In this document: piece after piece, positions 1 to 5,704 of the stretch
Position numbering within the stretch: position 1 is the stretch's first letter
Layout: the number at the start of each line of letters is the position of its first letter
Virus record (IMG/VR): IMGVR_UViG_3300002906_000008
Coordinates: 1-21,322 of that record
Length of the DNA stretch: 21,322 bases
DNA from: a virus
Reading direction: 5' to 3' (one strand)
Made by a program: the position numbers and the translations under genes
The notes under the pieces: generated by a model
Database searches by the model: none
What the model was told of the DNA's origin: nothing
What the model saw: the letters and a program-made list of their open reading frames with translations, nothing else

Positions 1-13
1 GACTCGCCGTGAC

Positions 14-22
14 CCCTAGGAA
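14..22 (-). promoter_or_regulatory. Mirror leader element TTCCTAGGG, leftward copy
   Basis: On the minus strand this reads TTCCTAGGG followed by GTC, preceded by a T-rich run. It lies about 32-40 bases into the predicted leftward transcript. The same nine bases, followed by ATC and also preceded by a T-rich run, occur in the rightward leader at 205-213. No start codon lies at Shine-Dalgarno distance inside the window, so it is not obviously a ribosome binding site here. Confidence 0.4.
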
Positions 23-60
23 AAAGTACCAAAAACTCCACCCTACCAACTAATACATTA

Positions 61-89
61 AGTATAACATAAGAAGTTAAGTTTGTCAA
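61..89 (-). promoter_or_regulatory. Leftward sigma-70 promoter, extended -10
   Basis: Read on the minus strand, TTGACA (84-89) is followed by a 17-base spacer and TATACT (61-66). A TGn extended -10 element sits immediately upstream of TATACT (67-69). The -35 is a perfect consensus and the -10 has one mismatch. Transcription would start near base 54 and run left out of the window, so the gene it serves is not visible. It is arranged back to back with the rightward promoter, as is common where two phage transcription units diverge. Confidence 0.8.
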
Positions 90-128
90 GAGATTTCTGA
101 GCTTTTGAATAAAAAGTGAAGAAAGCTA

Positions 129-157
129 TTGACAATAGATAAAAGTTGTGATATACT
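129..157 (+). promoter_or_regulatory. Rightward sigma-70 promoter, extended -10
   Basis: TTGACA (129-134) is separated by exactly 17 bases from TATACT (152-157), with TGA (149-151) forming an extended -10. Expected transcription start is near 164, giving a leader of about 58 bases before the lipoprotein ATG at 222. It is the strongest promoter I can see in the window. It could serve the lipoprotein alone or also feed the packaging genes downstream, since no clear terminator with a T-tract separates them. Confidence 0.85.
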
Positions 158-204
158 AATAGATGTAGTGATAATTTAATAATAGATATCTCTCATACAT
201 TTTC

Positions 205-213
205 TTCCTAGGG
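205..213 (+). promoter_or_regulatory. Mirror leader element TTCCTAGGG, rightward copy (includes SD)
   Basis: TTCCTAGGG precedes the lipoprotein ATG at 222. The AGGGA part (210-214) is correctly spaced to act as its Shine-Dalgarno sequence. The same nine bases recur in mirror orientation in the leftward leader (14-22). The core CCTAGG is palindromic, so a protein-binding site is an alternative reading. Confidence 0.45.
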
Positions 214-221
214 ATCTTATA

Positions 222-605
222 ATGAAACTATTTTCTTCAGTTGTATCTATCTCTGCTGTTCTCCTTAGCGCTTCTGCACTGCTTCTCTCCGGCTGTTCAG
301 CCAATATCGTCGCTACCCTAGATACCGAAGGTTACCGAGCTGTCCTGACAGACGGTAAGTGTAAGAATGAGGTTGTCCTGAAACGCCTGAAGGAAGAAGG
401 CGAGATGGCTAAATTAATGGGTGTTGAACCTGCTGAAGTCGATAAAATCACTTCTGAGTTTAAAGCCGGTTCGGTACATCTCAAAGGTACCGGAGAAGAC
501 CGACAACTATGCTACCGAGACCAAAAAGACGGTACAGTCTATATCATTGACGACAAAGGTGGAGAAGGTGTAATTGCTCTAAATCCAGAACCAAAAAAGC
601 CGTAG
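222..605 (+). CDS. Small outer-membrane-type lipoprotein
   Basis: This 127-residue protein has a classical lipoprotein signal: MK at the N-terminus, a hydrophobic stretch (about 7-22) and the lipobox L22-S23-G24-C25. Cys25 would be lipidated, and Ser at +2 is compatible with sorting to the outer membrane. The mature domain of about 103 residues is hydrophilic and contains C47 and C97, which could form one disulfide in the periplasm; I do not recognise its fold. The start at ATG 222 is supported by AGGGA at 210-214. It stands directly behind a near-consensus promoter and ahead of the packaging genes, separated from them by a structured gap. Phages often carry such promoter-driven lipoprotein genes as host-altering extras, for example in superinfection exclusion, but that role is only inferred. 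An outer spanin is less likely because no inner spanin or lysis cluster is adjacent. Confidence 0.85.
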   Translation: MKLFSSVVSISAVLLSASALLLSGCSANIVATLDTEGYRAVLTDGKCKNEVVLKRLKEEGEMAKLMGVEPAEVDKITSEFKAGSVHLKGTGEDRQLCYRDQKDGTVYIIDDKGGEGVIALNPEPKKP

Positions 606-670
606 GGTCAAGAGGGCAGCGCGTTGACTGCCCCAGTTCACAAGAATTCTACCAGAATCCTCTTGATCCT
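604..670 (+). other. Predicted three-way-junction RNA structure
   Basis: The gap between the lipoprotein and small terminase genes can fold as an outer helix of 604-613 with 661-670 (ten pairs including one G-U), enclosing two hairpins. One is GGGCAG (614-619) with CTGCCC (628-633) around an eight-base loop. The other is ATTCT (646-650) with AGAAT (654-658) around ACC. The outer helix can extend to twelve pairs at the expense of the first hairpin. There is no T-tract after it, so it is not a standard terminator. It includes the lipoprotein stop codon. Processing site, antitermination element or barrier to readthrough are all possible. Confidence 0.45.
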
Positions 671-703
671 GAAGAACACTGGCACTGCGCTTAAAAGGGA
701 GAT

Positions 704-1291
704 ATGCCTAGAGGTCCGGACTACTCTGACAAGGTTAAACTAGAAGTAGTACAAACCTACCTACTTCTCGGTAATTCCTATATGGTTGAAGCCGTTACTG
801 GAGTCGCATCCGGAACGGTGCGACAGTGGAAACTACAACCTTGGTGGAAAGAACTCGTAGAGCAAATCCACTCGGAAGAGGAGATCCGGCTATCCGGTAA
901 GCTCCAAACCCGTGTCGATAAAGTACTTGAACTCGTGGAAGATCGCCTAGAAAACGGCGACTACATGTATAGCCCCACCACAGGGGCCCTTGTGCGGAAG
1001 CCAGTGTCTCTTAAGGACGGTTGGCGGGTAGGAGCAGAAATGCTCAAAGCCCGCAATGACATCTTGACCAAACCAAAAGAACAGGTCAATCAAGAGGCTG
1101 TCGCTGATATCCTTAAAGCACTGGCAAAAGACTTCGCTCAAATGGCGAAGCGCAAGATGGAGTTAGTCAATGTACAAACGAAACTATCAACTGGAGTACC
1201 AGAACTACCAGTCCAGACCGGACCAGATCAAAAAGAGACAGATGCGGAATCAAGCCCGTCTAATCTTGGAGAGAGCGGGACTAGTTCATAA
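704..1291 (+). CDS. terS: Terminase small subunit (DNA-recognition protein)
   Basis: This 195-residue protein has an N-terminal helix-turn-helix-like region (about residues 10-48, with the likely recognition helix around GTVRQWKLQPWW), a helical middle (50-90 and 105-150) and a disordered Ser/Glu-rich C-terminal tail. This matches the pattern of phage small terminases, which bind the packaging-start site and load the large subunit. The start is ATG 704 with AAGGGA at 695-700. Position, first in the packaging cluster and about 370 bases before TerL, supports the call. The last 122 bases are shared with the HNH gene in another frame, which may explain the unstructured tail. The family is assigned from layout and HTH character, not from a database match. 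Confidence 0.75.
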   Translation: MPRGPDYSDKVKLEVVQTYLLLGNSYMVEAVTGVASGTVRQWKLQPWWKELVEQIHSEEEIRLSGKLQTRVDKVLELVEDRLENGDYMYSPTTGALVRKPVSLKDGWRVGAEMLKARNDILTKPKEQVNQEAVADILKALAKDFAQMAKRKMELVNVQTKLSTGVPELPVQTGPDQKETDAESSPSNLGESGTSS

Positions 1292-1427
1292 AGGGGATAA
1301 TATGGATGTAGATCATATTAAGCCCTTGGATAAGGGGGGTACCAATGATGCAACTAATCTTAGAGTTAGTTCTCGTAGTCGGAATCGTTCTTATCCTCGT
1401 ACTGGTACCGGTGACATAAAAGGGTAA
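1170..1427 (+). CDS. HNH endonuclease, small phage type
   Basis: This 85-residue basic protein has a compact HNH core at about 46-75: D48-H49, a glycine-rich turn (DKGGTN), N63 in TNLRV, and N72 in the RNRSY ending, which takes the place of the third HNH residue. No zinc-binding CxxC pairs are present. HNH proteins of this size beside the terminase genes are frequent in phages and in some systems assist TerL in cutting concatemers. The start is ATG 1170 with GGAG at 1159-1162, seven bases upstream, so translation would begin inside the terS reading frame. The N-terminal 40 residues overlap terS codons. The catalytic core lies entirely after the terS stop, so only the Lys/Arg-rich arm is dual-coded. 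Confidence 0.8.
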   Translation: MYKRNYQLEYQNYQSRPDQIKKRQMRNQARLILERAGLVHKGDNMDVDHIKPLDKGGTNDATNLRVSSRSRNRSYPRTGTGDIKG

Positions 1428-1431
1428 AATA

Positions 1432-1617
1432 ATGCCTCTAGATAAATCAGGCACTAAACAATCAGTTGGTAACAATATCCGTACTGAGGTTGCCGCAGGG
1501 CGACCACAGAAACAGGCTATAGCTATTGCCTTGGATGTACAACGTAGGGCAGGTGGTGTACCCGACCAACCACAGTCTGGTTATCGAAAGAACAAAACTA
1601 TGAGGTCAGACTATTAG
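1432..1617 (+). CDS. Small basic conserved phage protein
   Basis: This 61-residue protein starts at ATG 1432, after an AGGG about nine bases upstream and just behind the HNH stop. The core GRPQKQAIAIALDVQRRA resembles a short motif (K/R-Q-A-x-A-I-A-L) that I know from many very small phage and prophage proteins of undefined function. The rest is hydrophilic, Lys/Arg-rich and probably disordered apart from one amphipathic helix (about 25-42). It sits between HNH and TerL, so a link to packaging is plausible but unproven. Its TAG stop (1615-1617) overlaps the most likely unconventional start region of terL. Confidence 0.7.
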   Translation: MPLDKSGTKQSVGNNIRTEVAAGRPQKQAIAIALDVQRRAGGVPDQPQSGYRKNKTMRSDY

Positions 1618-1657
1618 CATATTAACATCGGAGATCATCGAAGGCTTCGTTGGCTCC

Positions 1658-3127
1658 GTGTTAATCAAGCGATTCGATGATCCTGCACCCATTCCCAACT
1701 GCCATCGAGAATGGTGGGAACTCTGTACCAGTAATAGTAGGTTCGTGGCAATTGCGGCTCCACGGGGATTTGCTAAGAGTACCGCGATTACCCACAGCTA
1801 TGCTCTCGCGGCTGTACTATTCCGTGAAAGAAACTACGTACTTATCATATCGGGTACGGAGGCTCAAGCGATTCAATTCCTCAATGATATAAAGAGTGAA
1901 TTGCTAGAGAATGAACACGTAAAGAATCTATTCGGAGTCAAAGGATTACTTAAAGACTCTGAAACAGACATTATCTGTGAGTTAACAGATGGTCATAAGT
2001 TCAGAATACAGGCTAAAGGTTCGGAGCAAAGACTCCGAGGTGTTAAATGGTCCGGTAAAAGACCCGACCTAATCATCTGTGACGACATCGAAGATGATGA
2101 GCAGGTGATGAACAAGGATAGACGGGAGAAGTTCCGTAGATGGTTCTACGGGGCCCTTATGCCGGCATTATCCGTAGACGGAATTATCCGGGTTGTAGGT
2201 ACTATTTTGCATATGGACAGCCTTTTAGAGCGTCTTATGCCTGAATTCCAGCTCCAAACACGTCAGAAACGTAAGTTTATTCGGGAAGAACCCCTAAAAA
2301 TCTGGACAGATCACCGATTACCGTGGCGTTCGGTTAAATATAGGGCCCATGATGACTCTTTTGAGCATCTTTTGTGGCCAGAACGTATAACCAAGGAATT
2401 CCTTGTCGAGAAACGACAACAGTACATCGATCAGGGTCTTCCGGATGTGTATTCTCAAGAATATTTGAATGTACCGATCGATGAATCTCTCGCTTTCTTC
2501 AAAAGCGGAGATTTTAGACCCCGTACGGAGGAAAACCGTAGAAAAGGACTTCGTTATTACATCGCTTGTGACTTGGCGATCTCTGAGAAAGAGCGGGCAG
2601 ACTACACAGTATTCGTAATTGGTGGTTTAGATGATGAAGGTTTGCTCCATATTGTCAATGTAATTAGGGAGCGTATGAATGCGCTGGAAATCATCGAAAC
2701 AATATTTGCGTTGGAGAAAACATACAAACCCGAAATCTTCGCAATTGAAGAAGGGCAGATCTCGAAAGCGATTGGACCTTTCCTATACGAAGAAATGCCT
2801 AAGAGAGGAATCTTCCCTGACCTCCTTGGAGTTAAACCAACTACCGATAAAATGATGCGTGCACGGTCCATACAGGCCCGTATGCGCGCTAAGGCAGTGA
2901 GGTTTGAGCTAGATGGGGACTGGTTTCCGGTCTTCAGGGACGAGCTTGTACGCTTCCCTAGAGACAAACATGATGACCAAGTAGACGCCTTTGCGTACCT
3001 TGGATTAATACTCGACAAGATGGTGGAAGCACCTACTAAAGAAGAAATAGTCGAAGAGGAATATATTGATGAATTATCCAGATCAGGGCTCTATGAACGC
3101 GGGAGATCCGCAGTCACAGGCTATTAG
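1658..3127 (+). CDS. terL: Terminase large subunit (ATPase/nuclease packaging motor)
   Basis: This is the DNA-packaging motor. Numbering from GTG 1658 (489 residues), the Walker A loop is APRGFAKST (34-42), Walker B is LIICDDIE (138-145), and the coupling motif is GTILHMDS (181-188). The C-terminal RNase H-like nuclease shows D305 (ACDLAIS), E364-E365 (AIEEGQ) and DKHDDQVDAF (436-445) as the acidic metal ligands. All key residues are present and length is normal. GTG 1658 has no well-placed ribosome binding site. The open frame reaches back to 1604 and encodes EIIEGFVGSV just before the GTG, which looks like real TerL N-terminus. An ATT at 1613 with GAGG at 1602-1605 is an attractive unconventional start, so the true protein may be about 15 residues longer. 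The 3' end overlaps the portal gene by 59 bases. Confidence 0.93.
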   Translation: MLIKRFDDPAPIPNCHREWWELCTSNSRFVAIAAPRGFAKSTAITHSYALAAVLFRERNYVLIISGTEAQAIQFLNDIKSELLENEHVKNLFGVKGLLKDSETDIICELTDGHKFRIQAKGSEQRLRGVKWSGKRPDLIICDDIEDDEQVMNKDRREKFRRWFYGALMPALSVDGIIRVVGTILHMDSLLERLMPEFQLQTRQKRKFIREEPLKIWTDHRLPWRSVKYRAHDDSFEHLLWPERITKEFLVEKRQQYIDQGLPDVYSQEYLNVPIDESLAFFKSGDFRPRTEENRRKGLRYYIACDLAISEKERADYTVFVIGGLDDEGLLHIVNVIRERMNALEIIETIFALEKTYKPEIFAIEEGQISKAIGPFLYEEMPKRGIFPDLLGVKPTTDKMMRARSIQARMRAKAVRFELDGDWFPVFRDELVRFPRDKHDDQVDAFAYLGLILDKMVEAPTKEEIVEEEYIDELSRSGLYERGRSAVTGY

Positions 3128-5267
3128 TCCGGATCAGCAGCAGCAACCCCAACCGCAACAACAACAGTCCGAATCCGTCCAAAATGCCGGATTGGATAAG
3201 TTGCTGGAGCAAACCAATATTGCCGAGAAGCTCGATGAAGAACTTCTCCAAAAGATTGGTGATGAGGTATTTGAAGGTTATCAACGTGATCTCAAGTCTA
3301 AAGAGGCATGGGACAAGCAAGTTGATGAGTGGGTTAAACTGGCTGCACAGGTAAAGGAAGAGAAGGCGTATCCATGGCCCAAGGCATCCAACGTAAAGTA
3401 TCCACTGCTTGCAACTGCCGCAATGCAGTTTGCGGCCAGAGCATACCCGAGTCTTGTACCAGCAGACGGCAAGATTGTTCAGTTCAAGGTTGTGGGGGCA
3501 GATCCACAGGGGCAGAAGGCTGCCCTTGCCGACAAACTAGCCAAGCACATGAACTACCAGCTTCTGGAGGACATGGAAGACTGGGAAGAGGAAATGGATC
3601 GTCTATTGATCCAATTACCCGTTGTTGGTTGTTTATTCAAGAAAACCTATTTCGATCAATTAAAAAAGAGAAACGTAAGTAAGTTAGTTGGTCCGAAGGA
3701 CTTAGTTGTTAATTACTGGGCTACCTCATTAGAGGCCGCACATCGGAAGACTGAGATCATTCCGATGACTAAAAACCAGATTAAGAGTCTCCAGAATGCT
3801 AAGATCTATTGTGAAGATGTTGATCTTCCTGAGCCACGCAATGCTCCGGAAGTACCAAAGAAAACTGATGTGCACGGTAATCACATGCCGTCACAGGCGG
3901 ACGATGCTACCCCATACGTAATCCTTGAGCAACACACCTATTGGGACCTAGATGAAGATGGCTATCAAGAACCTTATATCGTTACGATTGAAGAACAATC
4001 TAAAGAGGTACTTCGTATTGTTGCTCGTTTCGATTCAGATGGCATCATTACGGATAAGGATGGAACACTACTTTGCATTGAGCCGGTTGAATATTACACC
4101 AAGTATGGATTTATTCCCAATCCTGACGGAGGTTTCTATGACATCGGGTTTGGGCACTTACTTGGGCCTCTTAATGAAAGTGCTAATACACTTATTAATC
4201 AGCTTGTCGATGCTGGTACTTTGTCAAACCTACAGGCTGGTTTCATCGGTAAAGGGCTTCGTCTCAAGATGGGCGAACAGCGATTCCAACCAGGGGAGTG
4301 GAAACCAGTAAACGCTACTGGCGACGATATCAAGAAACAGATTTACCCATTACCAGCTAATCAACCATCGGAAACGTTGTTTAAACTTCTTGGTATGCTG
4401 GTAGATAGTGGCCGGGAGTTGGCCTCTGTTGCTGAGATTTTCACCGGGAAAATGCCGGGACAGAACACGCCAGCTACTACGACTCAGGCCACTATTGAAC
4501 AGGGTATGAAGGTCTTTACGGCAATTTACAAACGGACCTTCCGCAGTCTCTCTAAAGAGTTCCGGAAGATCTTCAGGCTCAATAGCCTATATGCCGAGAA
4601 CTTCAAGAAAGCTCAACTCATCCTCGATGAGCCCATTAGTCCGCAAGATTACGACCGGACTAAGTACGATGTATGTCCGAGTGCTGATCCTACTGCGGTC
4701 AGTACTACCCAGAAGATGCAGAAGTTGGCGCTTCTCGGTAACCTGATTCAGCTTGGTACCATCAATATTATGGAGTTTACCAAGCGTACTTTAGAGGCTC
4801 AGGAACAGCCAAATCTCATGGCCCTACTGCAACAGCCACAACCCCAGGTCGATCCTAAGGTCCAGCAGGCGCAGATGGAAATGAAGATGAAGCAAGAAGA
4901 ACATCAGATGAAGATGCAAGAGAGCCAGATGGAGCTTCAATTCAAGCAACAAGAGGCTCTTATGGATCAGAAGTTTATGGCGATGGAACAACAGATGAAA
5001 CTTCAGTTTGAAGCCATGAAGTTCCAGATGCAGTCTAAACATCAAGTACAGCAGGCCCAACTAGACCAGCAGACTGGTCAGATGGACATGCAGACAGCTC
5101 AGCAAGAGCACAAGTTGAATTCCCAGATGCAACAAGAGAAGCATCAACTAGATATGAAGACTATGAAGGAGAAGGCAAGTGCACAACGTGACGCAAGAGC
5201 AGTGGCTGGAGTGGGTAAATCATCCAGTAACAGTGGCAGTTCGGGAAATAGCTCTAAAAAGAATTGA
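3069..5267 (+). CDS. Portal protein, P22-like
   Basis: The portal forms the dodecameric ring at one vertex through which DNA is packaged. The 732-residue product (ATG 3069, GAGGA at 3056-3060) has a Gln/Pro-rich N-terminal tract (about 20-34). A body follows with YPWPKASNVKYP near residue 98-110 and other features I associate with P22-type portals, such as a GHLLGPLNESANTLINQLVDA helix segment split over 361-381. The C-terminal segment from about residue 584 on is a long Met/Gln/Lys/Glu-rich helix. In P22-type portals a C-terminal helical barrel projects into the capsid, and this region is a good candidate for it. The extreme C-terminus is Ser/Asn/Gly-rich. A TTG at 3066 is possible but ATG 3069 is better. 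It overlaps TerL at the 5' end and the next small gene by 89 bases at the 3' end. Confidence 0.88.
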   Translation: MNYPDQGSMNAGDPQSQAISPDQQQQPQPQQQQSESVQNAGLDKLLEQTNIAEKLDEELLQKIGDEVFEGYQRDLKSKEAWDKQVDEWVKLAAQVKEEKAYPWPKASNVKYPLLATAAMQFAARAYPSLVPADGKIVQFKVVGADPQGQKAALADKLAKHMNYQLLEDMEDWEEEMDRLLIQLPVVGCLFKKTYFDQLKKRNVSKLVGPKDLVVNYWATSLEAAHRKTEIIPMTKNQIKSLQNAKIYCEDVDLPEPRNAPEVPKKTDVHGNHMPSQADDATPYVILEQHTYWDLDEDGYQEPYIVTIEEQSKEVLRIVARFDSDGIITDKDGTLLCIEPVEYYTKYGFIPNPDGGFYDIGFGHLLGPLNESANTLINQLVDAGTLSNLQAGFIGKGLRLKMGEQRFQPGEWKPVNATGDDIKKQIYPLPANQPSETLFKLLGMLVDSGRELASVAEIFTGKMPGQNTPATTTQATIEQGMKVFTAIYKRTFRSLSKEFRKIFRLNSLYAENFKKAQLILDEPISPQDYDRTKYDVCPSADPTAVSTTQKMQKLALLGNLIQLGTINIMEFTKRTLEAQEQPNLMALLQQPQPQVDPKVQQAQMEMKMKQEEHQMKMQESQMELQFKQQEALMDQKFMAMEQQMKLQFEAMKFQMQSKHQVQQAQLDQQTGQMDMQTAQQEHKLNSQMQQEKHQLDMKTMKEKASAQRDARAVAGVGKSSSNSGSSGNSSKKN

Positions 5268-5409
5268 AGAAGCTAAAGAGGAATTAGTTGCCTCTAGCGA
5301 TCCAGAATATGATCGAGTCATTAAAGGACTCATCATTGGTCTCAGAGAGTACTTTGAGATTAAACCAGATGTAACCGAAGAGGTCTTCCAAGATGACGAT
5401 CAAGTTTAA
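5179..5409 (+). CDS. Small conserved phage protein between portal and GroES-like gene
   Basis: This 76-residue acidic, mostly helical protein begins HNVTQEQWLEWVNHPVT and has a middle segment IALKRIEEAKEELV that would form a helix. Small proteins with a QEQWLxWxxHPVT-like start next to portal genes are familiar from other podoviruses, but I know of no assigned function. The start is GTG 5179, supported by GGAG at 5168-5171. The gene overlaps the portal 3' end by 89 bases in another frame, where the portal encodes only its Ser/Asn-rich tail. Its own 3' end overlaps the GroES-like gene by 17 bases, implying translational coupling. Confidence 0.72.
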   Translation: MHNVTQEQWLEWVNHPVTVAVREIALKRIEEAKEELVASSDPEYDRVIKGLIIGLREYFEIKPDVTEEVFQDDDQV

Positions 5410-5704
5410 CGAGAGTTCATTAGCTGAACGGGTAATTCTTAAACCACTCATTGAGAAGATGAGTAAAGGTGGAATTGCCATGGTTCGAGATGAAAGATCT
5501 CAAGCTATTAATACCAATCAAGGTGAGGTCCTATTCATTGGTCCCATGTGTTGGTATGACTTACCACAGAAGCCCGATGTGAAGATTGGGGACAAGGTTT
5601 TCTACTCTAAGTACGGAGCAATGGTACTGAAACCAGAGGGTGTAGAAAACTTCCTAGTATTGTGTAATGATAAAGATATCCTAGTGGGGTATTCCGATGA
5701 GTGA
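5393..5704 (+). CDS. GroES-like co-chaperonin (Cpn10 family)
   Basis: The 103-residue length and residue pattern fit the 10-kDa chaperonin family. Visible landmarks are RVILKP (13-18), a GGIAM tripeptide-like segment at 26-30 where GroES has the GroEL-contacting mobile loop, QGEVLFIGP (43-51), VKIGDKVFYSKYG (63-75) and NDKDILV (92-98). GroES caps the host GroEL chamber; phage versions such as T4 gp31 adapt the chamber to the capsid protein. Its place between portal and scaffold suggests a role in capsid protein folding. No GroEL partner is encoded in the window, so it would act with host GroEL. The start is ATG 5393 with AAGAGG roughly ten bases upstream. The stop overlaps the scaffold start (5697). 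The fold call is by eye and would benefit from a profile search. Confidence 0.78.
   Translation: MTIKFNESSLAERVILKPLIEKMSKGGIAMVRDERSQAINTNQGEVLFIGPMCWYDLPQKPDVKIGDKVFYSKYGAMVLKPEGVENFLVLCNDKDILVGYSDE

Noticed and set aside
1-17. AGGGG on the minus strand as ribosome binding site of a leftward gene
   Set aside because: No ATG, GTG or TTG lies at usual spacing within the window; the gene may start further left but this cannot be seen.
614-633. Simple hairpin GGGCAG/CTGCCC as terminator of the lipoprotein gene
   Set aside because: No T-tract follows and a longer enclosing helix gives a better account of the region.
1432-1617. Fusion of the 61-codon protein to TerL by a simple readthrough
   Set aside because: The two are in different frames, so readthrough of the TAG would not enter TerL; only a frameshift could, and no slippery sequence is obvious.
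2602-3018. Minus-strand open frame of 138 codons inside terL
   Set aside because: It is antisense to the TerL nuclease region, where TerL motifs are clear. Its product is Ser-rich without recognisable features. It is a shadow of the coding strand.
3374-3682. Plus-strand frame of 102 codons within the portal gene
   Set aside because: It is fully inside the portal frame, Cys/Arg-rich, with no ribosome binding site; it is an alternate-frame shadow.
5179-5267. The 76-residue gene as a chance frame in the portal tail
   Set aside because: Rejected as a shadow because it has GGAG at proper spacing, extends well past the portal stop and has a familiar N-terminal pattern; kept as a gene.
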